DNA of 13,496 nt from JAGTVB01 sp964624765 (GCA_964624765.1 CAZUZO010000096.1:1-13496), one strand, 5' to 3'. Numbered from the stretch's first letter, positions 7,385-13,496 are shown. The notes: generated from the sequence alone by a model not told the origin. Program-made: numbers and translations.

Positions 7385-7715
7385 GAGCCACCTCAGAAGG
7401 CGTTGGCAAACCATGGCAGCTCTCCGTAGGCAGGGGCAAAGCCTGTGAGCCCTATTTCCCTATGGCAGTTGGCTGTTGGGGGGATCCTAAGCTGCTTTCA
7501 AGCCACGAACCCCAGGAGTAGGCTCCCTTTTTCGCAGTGGGCGTGCCAACGCTTTCTGCAGAGCGGGGTTGTCGGCCCCTCTCGGATACGGCAGGTGGTG
7601 CGCGAGCTGCCACTGACGATACCGCCGCGTTGAGATGCGTGGTAGCTCGCCCTTCTTGGGGCTCGCCCGGTCCGCCTCGAGCGCGAACATTGGACCGGCT
7701 AAATCGGCAGGGCAC
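7385..7715. other. Intergenic stretch without a recognised gene
   Basis: These 331 bases separate two intact genes. Frames are open on both strands, including a minus-strand one containing STRRYRQWQLAHHLPY that runs into the 5'-nucleotidase gene, but none has a convincing family resemblance or ribosome binding site. No terminator with a T tract and no clear promoter was seen. It may hold a decayed gene. Confidence 0.4.
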
Positions 7716-8654
7716 ATGGCAGTCGACCTAACCCAATACCTGGTGATTGGCATTTCGTCGCGGGCTTTGTTTGATTTATCCCGTGAGGACGAAATATTTC
7801 GCACCCAGGGTCTGAAAGAATATGAAGACTATCAGCTAGAAAATGAGCACGTGGTGTTGAAGCCCGGCTCCGCCTTCCCACTGGTGAAGGCGATTCTTCA
7901 CTTGAACGATGTCGTCCCCGGCAAGCGGCAGACGGAAGTCGTCATCATGTCGAGAAACGCGGCAGAAACCAGTCTACGCATCTTTAATTCTATCGAACAC
8001 TATCAATTAGACATTACTCGCGCAGCCCTGACCGGTGGGGCACAGTTGGCACCCTACCTTCACGCCTTCAGCGTCGATTTGTTCTTGTCGTTGTACGAAG
8101 ACGACGTGCAAGCAGCCATCAATGCCGGGGTGGCCGCAGCACTTCTCTATGAAAAACCAGAGAATCCGACCGACGAGACCATCGAACAGATCCGTATCGC
8201 ATTTGATGGCGATGCGGTGCTATTTTCCGATGAAGCCGAGCGCATTTATCAAGAACAGGGGCTCGATGCTTTTGTCCAGCATGAAAAGCTCAACGCAAAG
8301 AAGCCATTGCCCGAAGGACCTTTCGCTCCGCTCCTGAAAGCCATCTCCTACATCCAGTCAGAACACACATCTGGTCCTGCCCTGATCCGGACAGCTTTAG
8401 TGACGGCACGCAACAGCCCCGCCCACGAAAGAGTGATTCGTACCCTGCGTAGCTGGAATGTCGACCTTGACGAGACTTTTTTTCTGGGCGGAATGCCGAA
8501 AGGCGAAGTCCTCAAGGCCTTCAAACCCCACATCTATTTTGACGATCAAACCGTTCACTGCGACCATGCATCGCGTTATGTTCCCACTGGCCGAGTGCCC
8601 TATATGATGAGACCAGCGAGCGAGGGAAATACCAGTCACTTAGACGAGTCGTGA
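7716..8654 (+). CDS. 5'-nucleotidase, cytosolic cN-I family
   Basis: A 312-residue protein of the bacterial branch of the cytosolic 5'-nucleotidase I family (PF06189-type), which removes phosphate from nucleoside 5'-monophosphates. Recognisable blocks in order: ISSRALFDLSREDEIF (about 11-26), NEHVVLKPGSAFPLVKAIL (about 41-60), VVIMSRNAAETSLRIFNSI, DITRAALTGGAQLAPYLHAF, then AFDGDAVLFSDEAERIY (about 168-184). The last is the family's DGDAVLFSDE signature, with the aspartates of the HAD-like active site. The C-terminal part includes GPALIRTALVTARNSPAHERVI and ends near VPYMM. The ATG at 7716 was chosen because homology starts right there (MAVDLTQYLVIGISSRALF); the 27 upstream in-frame residues look random. 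The ribosome binding site (AGGGC) is weak. Length is normal for the family. Confidence 0.9.
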   Translation: MAVDLTQYLVIGISSRALFDLSREDEIFRTQGLKEYEDYQLENEHVVLKPGSAFPLVKAILHLNDVVPGKRQTEVVIMSRNAAETSLRIFNSIEHYQLDITRAALTGGAQLAPYLHAFSVDLFLSLYEDDVQAAINAGVAAALLYEKPENPTDETIEQIRIAFDGDAVLFSDEAERIYQEQGLDAFVQHEKLNAKKPLPEGPFAPLLKAISYIQSEHTSGPALIRTALVTARNSPAHERVIRTLRSWNVDLDETFFLGGMPKGEVLKAFKPHIYFDDQTVHCDHASRYVPTGRVPYMMRPASEGNTSHLDES

Positions 8655-8852
8655 CTACCCGTGCACTGAACGATTCAGCCTCAAACTCGCTGTCTGTGGC
8701 GTTGGTCATCGTCTCCGCAGCTTGATGACCTTTGCCCTGGGTGCACCCAACCCCTTGGGGCCGGGGAGGGCCATGAAGACGTGCCTGGTGGCTGGGATCC
8801 GGCATCCTTGACGCACACACCCTTGCGCCAAGGAATTCGGTTGCCGAAGGTT

Positions 8853-8873
8853 GGAGCGCCAAAGGTACGCTCC
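8853..8873 (-). terminator. Hairpin downstream of galU
   Basis: GGAGCG (8853-8858) and CGCTCC (8868-8873) form a perfect 6-bp stem with a 9-base loop, about 60 bases beyond the galU stop on the minus strand. It has no T tract, so it is only a weak candidate for the 3' end of galU. The rest of 8655-8933 shows no recognisable gene. Confidence 0.25.
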
Positions 8874-8933
8874 GAAGAACAATCTTACGAATCGATGATC
8901 AGGGCCGGATCCTGCGCGCCAGCGGGTCGAACC

Positions 8934-9854
8934 TCACGCTATCATAACGTTTGGATTGAGATCACTCCCTGTCGGAGCAACTCCGACTAGCTGTTGCAAA
9001 TAGGCGCTGAAATCATCCTTGAGCTCTCGATGTTTCATGGCATAAGCGACGTTGGCTTTGAGATAGCCCAGTTTGCTGCCGCAATCGTAACGTTGGCCAG
9101 CGAACTGCCAAGCCAGAACGAGCTCGCGCTCGAGAAGTTGGGCAATCGCATCGGTCAGCTGTATTTCACCACCGGCTCCGCGGGTGGTGTGTTCTAGGAT
9201 CTCGAAGATAGTGGGTGTCAAAACGTAGCGACCCACCACGCCGAGCTTAGAAGGGGCCAGACTCGGAGCCGGTTTCTCGACGATCCGCTTCACCGCACCG
9301 AGCCGCTTCTCTATGCCATCGACGGCAACAATGCCATACTGATCCGTCTCGTTAGGCGCGATCGCCTGTACCGCCAAGACACTGCTCTGGTGCCGGTTGT
9401 AAACATCCACCATCTGCGCCGTACACCCATTTTCCCAGCCATCGATAAGGTCATCGGCAAGAACGACGACAAATGGCTCGTTCCCCACCACCGGTTTCGC
9501 ACAGAGCACCGCATGACCGAGCCCTAAGGGCTCTGGCTGCCGGATATACACACAGGATACGTGACTGGGCAAGATCTCCCGAACCTCGGCCAGCAGCTTG
9601 TATTTCCCCTTCGCTTCCAACGTCGCTTCGAGCTCTCGCGCCTTGTCGAAATGATCCTCGATAGCCCGTTTGGCTTGACCTGTAATGAAGATCAATTCCG
9701 TGACGCCGGCGGCCACGACCTCTTCTACTGCATACTGAATGAGTGGCTTATCTACAATGGTCAGCATTTCCTTGGGGCTAGCCTTGGTGGCTGGAAGAAA
9801 CCGAGTCCCGAGGCCGGCTACGGGGAAAACTGCTTTGCGAACCGTCGAATTCAT
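8934..9854 (-). CDS. galU: UTP-glucose-1-phosphate uridylyltransferase GalU
   Basis: A 306-residue cytoplasmic nucleotidyltransferase that makes UDP-glucose from UTP and glucose-1-phosphate, feeding cell-envelope polysaccharides, glycogen or trehalose and galactose metabolism. The N-terminus has the signature VAGLGTRFLPATKASPKEML (about 12-31), the nucleotide-binding loop with its basic residues. It continues with DKPLIQYAVEE, FITGQAKRAIEDHFD, QPEPLGLGHAVLCAKP, VVVLADDLIDG (a metal-binding acidic site) and RIVEKPAP, whose lysine is catalytic in the family, then EIQLTDAI and GYLKANVAYA. The length is complete. The ATG at 9854 has GGGAG about ten bases upstream. It stands alone on the minus strand, converging with the 5'-nucleotidase gene; no polysaccharide cluster is visible nearby. 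Confidence 0.97.
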   Translation of the reverse strand: MNSTVRKAVFPVAGLGTRFLPATKASPKEMLTIVDKPLIQYAVEEVVAAGVTELIFITGQAKRAIEDHFDKARELEATLEAKGKYKLLAEVREILPSHVSCVYIRQPEPLGLGHAVLCAKPVVGNEPFVVVLADDLIDGWENGCTAQMVDVYNRHQSSVLAVQAIAPNETDQYGIVAVDGIEKRLGAVKRIVEKPAPSLAPSKLGVVGRYVLTPTIFEILEHTTRGAGGEIQLTDAIAQLLERELVLAWQFAGQRYDCGSKLGYLKANVAYAMKHRELKDDFSAYLQQLVGVAPTGSDLNPNVMIA

Positions 9855-10210
9855 CGTTTCACTGCTCCCGCTAAACCTGAGTTCAACTCAATTCAGTACA
9901 CAACGGCGGAGTGAGCTCCTGCCTGCTCTAGCTACTGGCTGCATAATGGAAAAGGCTCCCCAGGCCACTTTATGGACTTGGGCCATTCACAGCCCGCTAG
10001 CTCATGCTTTTACTTCAGCGCCATTGCGGATGACGGCGCCTATTAGACCCTAAAGTTAGGTGAGCCACATAGGACATCCCTCACACTGATTAGGTGAGGA
10101 GTTTGGCTTTTCAGAGAATTTCTCAGCGAGGCACACCCGCACGACACACGGTGCTACGGCCAGGTCCGGTAAGATACATCAAGCCGGTTCAGGCAAGCTG
10201 CGATCCCCCA
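9855..10210. other. Intergenic stretch with short repeats upstream of galU
   Basis: These 356 bases carry no recognised gene. They contain the palindrome CCTAA-AG-TTAGG (10049-10060), the 9-base direct repeat TTAGGTGAG at 10056-10064 and 10090-10098 (period 34), and the stem CCTCAC/GTGAGG at 10079-10084 and 10094-10099. The galU promoter should lie in the left part, but no convincing -35/-10 pair was found. The repeat cluster could be an operator or a worn repeat. Confidence 0.35.
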
Positions 10211-10666
10211 TCATGCACGCGTTACGATCCCCAACCGCTCGGCTACCTGGCGCGCCGGCGCATCGATCATGGGCGAAATCACAATGAGTCGATTCGCTTG
10301 GCGTTGGTGACGTCTCTCATAGAATCGCGCCAGGCGTTCGAAGATGTACATCCCGGCCTTGTCGAGGGACGACTTCAGCTCACAGATCAGCAGCAAGCCG
10401 TCCTTGATGATCCCATCGAGTTCCACCTGTTCCGGCCGCCCGAACACCACGCCTTGGTCATCGTATTCGTTAATGTTGATGACCTGCACACCGAAATTCT
10501 CCTCCAAGATCCCAGCTAGCGCATCCCGAAATGCCTTCTCGGATTGCAGCGCCCAGGGCACCGATGGAAGGTCGAACGTCTTGGCCTGCGCCATACCCGC
10601 TGCACCGATTGAGAGCAATACTGCCACCTGTCCCCCGACGCCGCAGTGATAACCCACCGCTGACAT
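10211..10666 (-). CDS. PD-(D/E)XK nuclease-like protein (DUF3782-like), N-terminus degraded
   Basis: The C-terminal 110 residues match the DUF3782-type branch of the PD-(D/E)XK nuclease superfamily. They read SEKAFRDALAGILEENFGVQV, then FGRPEQVELDGIIKDGLLL, CELKSSLDKAGMYIFERL and ending LIVISPMIDAPARQVAERLGI. The D of VELD and ELK of CELKSS form the D..ExK metal site. Relatives usually have an N-terminal coiled coil and a GARWGL-type junction before SEKAF. Here the residues before WALQSE do not resemble them, and SIGALGA appears in another frame just upstream, as if about 7 bases were lost. The start is therefore uncertain: ATG at 10666 is used, ATG at 10594 and TTG at 10732 are alternatives, none with a good ribosome binding site. 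It could be a pseudogene with an intact catalytic core. The function of the family is not established. Confidence 0.65.
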   Translation of the reverse strand: MSAVGYHCGVGGQVAVLLSIGAAGMAQAKTFDLPSVPWALQSEKAFRDALAGILEENFGVQVININEYDDQGVVFGRPEQVELDGIIKDGLLLICELKSSLDKAGMYIFERLARFYERRHQRQANRLIVISPMIDAPARQVAERLGIVTRA

Positions 10667-10734
10667 CGGTTCGGAGCACCGCTCTTTTCCTGTAAGATAG
10701 CGGAGGCGAACAAATCCTATCAATAAAGCCAACC

Positions 10735-10914
10735 TACATTGCTCGATTGCGCCGAAAACTGGGACAGGCGGGCCAGGCGATCGAAACGATTAGGGGTGTC
10801 GGCTACCAGCTTTCTTCGGAGGGATCGGGACCGGATTGGACGGATGTCAACACTTCCCGGCCAGCACCGCAGGGTAAACCTGTTCTGTTGGCTCACCCCG
10901 TTGAGCCCAGATGA
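10735..10914 (+). pseudogene. C-terminal remnant of an OmpR/PhoB-type response regulator
   Basis: Read in the frame of 10735, the sequence gives YIARLRRKLGQAGQA then IETIRGVGYQLSSEG. This is the end of the winged-helix DNA-binding domain of OmpR/PhoB response regulators: the recognition-helix tail (LRRKL) and the wing (IETIRGVGYQL). The receiver domain and most of the DNA-binding domain are missing; the same frame hits a stop at 10693 without family resemblance. After GYQL about 35 unrelated residues follow before TGA at 10912, longer than usual. It directly abuts the degraded 5' end of the nuclease gene on the other strand, so one rearrangement may have truncated both. No start codon or ribosome binding site suits this fragment. 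Confidence 0.75.
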
Positions 10915-10926
10915 ATACTCCGCCCG

Positions 10927-10952
10927 TCATTCCGGCTCGGAAGCCGGAATCC
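10927..10952. repeat. REP-like hairpin repeat
   Basis: ATTCCGGCT-CGGA-AGCCGGAAT (10929-10950) is a perfect 9-bp stem with a 4-base loop, in the context GTCATTCCGGCT...CCGGAATCCAGTC. Repeats of this form (TCATTCCGGC...GCCGGAATCCAG) are widespread between genes in proteobacteria. Two further perfect hairpins lie beside it: GGCTCA/TGAGCC at 10890-10907 and GATGGCT/AGCCATC at 10963-10983. Confidence 0.65.
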
Positions 10953-11069
10953 AGTCGCCAAGGATGGCTACGGCCGAGCCATCAACACCTTGACAGATCT
11001 CGACGGGCGTAACCGGTCTTCCGCGCCCTGAGTAAAGAGGTACCGGGGCGGGAAAGCTCAGAGGTTGTG

Positions 11070-11137
11070 ATAGGCTCCTCATGCAGAGGGCATGATGTGA
11101 AAGTAAACATAATCCTATCCGAGCAGAAGGAGCCTAT
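11070..11137 (+). promoter_or_regulatory. Inverted repeat covering the transposase ribosome binding site
   Basis: ATAGGCTCCT (11070-11079) is the exact reverse complement of AGGAGCCTAT (11128-11137). The right arm contains the Shine-Dalgarno AGGAG and the first two bases of the ATG at 11136. An mRNA started outside the element would fold and hide the start, while one started inside the loop would not. Insertion sequences such as IS10 are known to use this arrangement to avoid read-through expression. The pairing is seen; the role is inferred. Confidence 0.5.
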
Positions 11138-11330
11138 GGTGACCCACCTAGAGAAGAATGAGTCATTTGGCAACGTTGAGGCGCTGACCGGCCAGGTGAA
11201 GCGGCACATCGAGAACGTTCAGGGGATGGCCAAACAGGGGCAGACGGCCCATGAGACAGAGCGTACCCTTTTGGCAGGGCGTGTTAGCGCTGGGGCGTAA
11301 GCTGATGCAAGTGTTCTTCGACAGCCTCGG
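11136..11330 (+). pseudogene. ISKra4-like transposase, N-terminal frameshifted relic
   Basis: An ATG at 11136 preceded by GAAGGAG opens a frame that includes GQTAHETERTLLAG, then leaves frame and stops at 11298-11300. Shifting frame near 11280 restores GVLALGRKLMQVFFDSLG. Together, H-E-x-E followed by LLALGRxLMxxFF is the N-terminal signature of ISKra4-family transposases. Everything after about 11330, including the catalytic DDE part, is missing; the sequence passes into the AT-rich region before brnT. The element is dead: a frameshift plus loss of most of the gene. A motif related to the dispersed repeat (CAGAGGTTGTGA, about 11059-11070) lies just upstream and may be part of the element's left end. 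The family call rests on about 50 residues and is moderate. Confidence 0.6.
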
Positions 11331-11388
11331 CGTATATACACTTATTGTCCGGCTGCTCGTCAAACCCATGCCCCGATAGATTATTTTC

Positions 11389-11418
11389 TTGACCGGATGT
11401 ATATATATTGCGTATATA
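11389..11418 (+). promoter_or_regulatory. Possible brnTA promoter
   Basis: TTGACC (11389-11394) and TATATA (11413-11418) are separated by 18 bases in an AT-rich tract of alternating TATATA. The ATG of brnT is only five bases past the -10 and has no Shine-Dalgarno, so a transcript from here would be nearly leaderless. The alternating TATA repeats could be the site where BrnA represses its own operon, as known for brnTA systems. Confidence 0.35.
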
Positions 11419-11422
11419 AAGT

Positions 11423-11716
11423 ATGGAGTTTGAGTAGGACGAGGTCAAGGAGCAGGCAAACCTCAAGAAGCACGGCATTAGCTTCGATGAGGCAAAACAG
11501 ATATTTGATGGTCCTGTCCTGACACGGGTTGATGACCGGGAAGATTACGGCGAAGTCCGAGAAATCAGCCTCGGCATATTGTCGCCAGACGCGCCGATGG
11601 TGGTGGCGCACTCTGCGCGGGGCAGCAAAACGCGCCTGATTTCCGCCCGAAAAGCCAATAGCCGGGAAAGGAAGGTTTTCTATGAGTATCTCGAAAGAAC
11701 GCTTGAAGAAAATTGA
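11423..11716 (+). pseudogene. brnT: BrnT toxin gene with an amber stop at codon 5
   Basis: The frame from ATG 11423 reads MEFE, then TAG (11435-11437), then DEVKEQANLKKHGISFDEA and on without interruption to TGA at 11714-11716, 97 codons in all. The rest matches the BrnT family: KKHGISFDEAKQIFDGP, DDREDYGEVREISLG and the C-terminal RLISARKANSRERKVFYE. BrnT is a RelE-like ribonuclease toxin that stops translation. Family members read FEWD at the start, so the TAG is a single-base change of the conserved tryptophan codon TGG. No good alternative start lies after it, so full-length toxin should not be made without amber suppression. Everything downstream is unbroken and the 3' end overlaps brnA by 35 bases, the usual operon layout, so the mutation looks recent. 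Confidence 0.88.
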
Positions 11717-11936
11717 GACCTTGAAGGACAAGGATATTGACTACTCCGATATCCCAGAAACCGATGAAGCTTTCTGGGAAAAGGCCGAGCTACGAATGCC
11801 CCGGCCCAAGAAAGCGGTTTATCTGCGCCTTGACCAGGATTTGCTTGACTGGCTGAAACGCCAAGGGCCGGGGTATCAAACGCGCATTAACGCGATTTTG
11901 CGTTCCTACATGGAGACACGCAAGGCTGAACCGTAA
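11682..11936 (+). CDS. brnA: BrnA antitoxin
   Basis: An 84-residue protein matching the BrnA antitoxin family, which binds and neutralises BrnT and represses the shared promoter through a C-terminal ribbon-helix-helix fold. The N-terminal half is charged and flexible (SKERLKKIETLKDKDIDYSDIP) with the family's DEAFWEKAELRMP block (about 28-40). The C-terminal half has the DNA-binding strand and helices: KKAVYLRLDQDLLDWLKRQG, then YQTRINAILRSYM. Length and start are normal. The ATG at 11682 lies inside the end of brnT, and GGAAGG about ten bases upstream serves as ribosome binding site. It appears intact although its toxin partner is interrupted, so it may persist as an orphan antitoxin or neutralise another BrnT. 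Confidence 0.92.
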   Translation: MSISKERLKKIETLKDKDIDYSDIPETDEAFWEKAELRMPRPKKAVYLRLDQDLLDWLKRQGPGYQTRINAILRSYMETRKAEP

Positions 11937-12057
11937 CACCTCCCTCCCCTAAAAACACTATAATCAATTCGGTTGCAGCCGCGCGGCCCTGCAGCCCATA
12001 GGCGCCGGTTTGAGAGTCATTGGGGGTTGAATACGATGTGAAGAGATGGCCGATTCA

Positions 12058-12075
12058 AGGTTTTGCACAACCTGG
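12058..12075 (+). repeat. Short repeat motif before the IS4 relic
   Basis: GGTTTTGCACAACCT resembles the GGTTTTTTCACAACCTCTCA motif of repeat copies A and B, but lacks the CTCTCA end. It lies about 20 bases before the ATG of the IS4-family relic and might belong to that element's left end. Confidence 0.35.
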
Positions 12076-12094
12076 CAATCGGAGACCGATCACA

Positions 12095-12656
12095 ATGAAC
12101 CTGCCATCGACCAACACGGATGGGGCATTTGAACGCCTCTTACAAGAGCTGCCGGAGGACAATTGGGATCGGGCGATCGAGTTCAAGGCCTTTACGCGAC
12201 CACGCAAGATTAAAACACCGGCACAGCTGCTCCAGGTGGTGCTGTGCGACTACGGGCTTGACCAGGCACTGCGAGAGACGGCGGGCAACGTCACGTTATT
12301 GGAACAGCGCATCGGCGACACGGCAATCCACAAGCGCTTGCAGGCGTGTTGGCCCTGGGTCTAGGTTGCTGCTAGAGCGGATGCTCGGGGCCAACGCGGC
12401 GCCACTGCTCGAGGGGGGTCACGCTTCGTGGTGGTGGACGGATCGAGGTAACCGGGGCCGGGAACGAACGGCACCGGGTATCGGCCACACATTGCGGGGG
12501 ACTGGGTAAAGTTGCACCTCATTCATGTCGAGGTGACCGACAAGCACCCGGGCGAAGCATGTCGGTGACTGCCCCCTGCAAGCAGGCGATGGGGTGCTCA
12601 TCGATCGTGCTGATAACCCGGCGCAGCGGCTCATCGAGCAGCGCCTGGCCGTTTAG
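12095..12656 (+). pseudogene. IS4-family transposase, frameshifted and truncated
   Basis: From ATG 12095 an 89-residue frame reads FERLLQELPEDNWDRAIEF, later KTPAQLLQVVLCDYGLDQAL and LRETAGNV, the N-terminal domain of IS4-family transposases, and stops at 12362. The following sequence continues in other frames: LLLERMLG, then GGRFVVVDGS (the first catalytic Asp region), DWVKLHLIHVEVTD, and LQAGDGVLIDRADNPAQRL (the second Asp region), ending at TAG 12654-12656. At least three frameshifts are needed to join these pieces. The strand-transfer core with the final Glu (YREK) is absent, and the last segment diverges soon after the second Asp. The element cannot move by itself. No inverted terminal repeats could be paired with confidence. 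Confidence 0.82.
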
Positions 12657-12981
12657 CAAACCCGAATCTTGCCTGCGATATTCCGCCCATTACTTAACTC
12701 TCTTCAAAAATAAATGACCCCGACTGGGGACCTCTACCGGCGCTAGCCCCAAACACAGTTAAGCTATTCGAAAATAGAGCTATTGCACCCTGCGTTTACC
12801 CGCCACTTTGCAATCTCAGCCTCGCAGTCCCTGCGCACCGTCCGCCGGGCTCTCGAACCACTCGCTACGTTCTTGCACAATCTCTCAGCGATTCAGGAAC
12901 CATTCAGGTTGGAGGAAGTACGCTGTCGCCTCGACCCTCAAAGCGATTCCCACACTTCAGGGTATGAATAGGAGACTAGAC
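12657..12981. other. Intergenic region before the His-rich gene
   Basis: These 325 bases hold no recognised gene. They contain the stem CCCC-GACT-GGGG (about 12717-12728), a small inverted repeat GCTATT..AAATAG.GC near 12763-12780, and repeat copy C at 12833-12888. The frame of the His-rich gene is open leftwards to 12808, but that part is repeat DNA and not part of the protein. Confidence 0.45.
12833..12888 (+). repeat. Dispersed repeat, copy C
   Basis: This stretch resembles 3059-3112 (copy B) in the same orientation at roughly 80%: shared blocks are CCGTCCGCC, GGCTCTCG, CCACTCG, TACG and CACAA.CTCTCAG. It lies 94 bases before the start codon of the His-rich gene, the same distance as copy B from the 5-oxoprolinase start. 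Confidence 0.5.
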
Positions 12982-13320
12982 ATGAACGTGAAGCATCTCA
13001 TCCCTACACTCTGCGTAACAGGCTTGTTAGCCATCGGTCTCGGTACACCACAAACCGTAGAGGCGAAAGATTTTGCCAGCTTTAGCTACCAAGCGAGCCA
13101 CTCCTGCAAGGACTGCGGTCATCATCGACACCATCGGAAGCATCGTGGCCAGCACCACTCCAAACACGGGTACAGCCATCGTCCAGGTCACTCCTATGGC
13201 TACTGCCACTACCCCAAGCGCTACCACCGCCGGGTAGATGACTACTCTTGGCCACGCTATGGCTACTACTCTAGGCACCATGGCGATGGCGCGGTAAGCT
13301 TCGCCTTTCGTTATCGATAA
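12982..13320 (+). CDS. Secreted His- and Tyr-rich small protein
   Basis: A 112-residue protein I do not recognise as a named family. Residues 1-28 (MNVKHLIPTLCVTGLLAIGL, ending TVEA) are a clear Sec signal peptide, with cleavage likely after VEA. The mature part of about 84 residues has 15 His, 11 Tyr and 3 Cys: a CKDC pair, then HHRHHRKHRGQHHSKHGYSH, a middle HSYGYCHYPKRYHRR and the end AVSFAFRYR. Such a composition suggests metal binding (Zn, Ni, Cu or Fe) in the periplasm or outside the cell; this is inference from composition only. The ATG at 12982 is fixed by AGGAG eight bases upstream and by the signal peptide. It stands alone after the IS4 relic, followed by a G/C-rich hairpin. The His-rich part has low complexity, so distant matches must be judged carefully. 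Confidence 0.72.
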   Translation: MNVKHLIPTLCVTGLLAIGLGTPQTVEAKDFASFSYQASHSCKDCGHHRHHRKHRGQHHSKHGYSHRPGHSYGYCHYPKRYHRRVDDYSWPRYGYYSRHHGDGAVSFAFRYR

Positions 13321-13352
13321 CAAGCTGAACGGGCCACTTCAGAGGGGCGAAC

Positions 13353-13380
13353 CATGGGGGGAAGAACTTTCCCCCTCATG
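13353..13380 (+). terminator. Hairpin after the His-rich gene
   Basis: CATGGGGGGAAG and CTTTCCCCCTCATG pair around a 2-base loop to form a strong, slightly bulged stem about 33 bases after the stop codon. It has no T tract, so it may stabilise the 3' end rather than terminate by itself. The remaining 116 bases to the window end show no recognised gene. Confidence 0.4.
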
Positions 13381-13496
13381 GACAGCGCTTGAAACCACTG
13401 TTGATCCGTCGCACGAATACCAGGTCATTCAGGGGGAATTCGATGCGGCATTCGCAGTGGCTTGCCCCCGAATGCCCGACGGCTGACCATAACTTC

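Noticed and set aside
7487..7804. Minus-strand frame with STRRYRQWQLAHHLPY
   Set aside because: It overlaps the start of the 5'-nucleotidase and no family could be recognised; it may be a relic but cannot be supported.
10927..10952. CRISPR repeat
   Set aside because: It is a single hairpin with no regularly spaced copies; it is REP-like.
12808..12981. 58-residue extension before the His-rich protein
   Set aside because: It overlaps repeat copy C, and a signal peptide with a good ribosome binding site begins at 12982.
13321..13496. A further gene at the right edge
   Set aside because: No open frame with a ribosome binding site or family resemblance; only a hairpin is supported.

Overview
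The window looks like chromosomal DNA from a gammaproteobacterium of about 55% GC. The clues are a Fur regulator with E. coli-type metal ligands, an E. coli-like FeoA, a YfaZ-family outer-membrane protein, GalU and a BrnT/BrnA module. The genus cannot be fixed from the sequence alone. Intact housekeeping genes alternate with zones of mobile-element debris and decayed genes.

Left part (1-3205). The minus strand carries an iron module: fur, then two different feoA genes; no feoB lies inside the window. fur has a plausible promoter with a Fur-box-like sequence over its -35, and a short intrinsic terminator 17 bases after its stop, so the feoA pair probably has its own transcript. A yfaZ-like outer-membrane gene follows, also on the minus strand. 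This block holds two MITE-like palindromic elements: 1696-1848, and 2671-2774, which has perfect 17-bp terminal inverted repeats and a 7-bp flanking direct repeat. Inverted copies of a 40-bp repeat sit at 1-40 and 2981-3020 and bracket the block.

Middle part (3206-9854). A full-length fused HyuA-HyuB ATP-dependent 5-oxoprolinase (1200 aa) is followed by a small all-alpha protein resembling ferritin-like bundles and by a cN-I family cytosolic 5'-nucleotidase, all on the plus strand. galU lies on the minus strand. These genes look intact; nothing in the sequence ties them into one pathway.

Right part (9855-13496). This is a decay zone. A PD-(D/E)XK (DUF3782-like) nuclease on the minus strand has lost a recognisable N-terminus, and directly beside it on the plus strand lies the C-terminal remnant of an OmpR/PhoB-type response regulator. 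Then come a REP-like hairpin, a frameshifted N-terminal relic of an ISKra4-like transposase whose start region can be sequestered by an inverted repeat, a brnT toxin gene with a TGG-to-TAG change at codon 5 next to an intact brnA antitoxin, and a multiply frameshifted IS4-family transposase relic. The window ends with a small secreted protein extremely rich in His and Tyr, with a good ribosome binding site.

The points most worth following up are the amber-interrupted toxin with a surviving antitoxin, the paired feoA genes under a probable autoregulated Fur, the two MITE-like elements, the short dispersed repeat associated with several relics, and the His-rich secreted protein. I found no CRISPR array, tRNA or rRNA, and no convincing new multi-gene defence or metabolic system.
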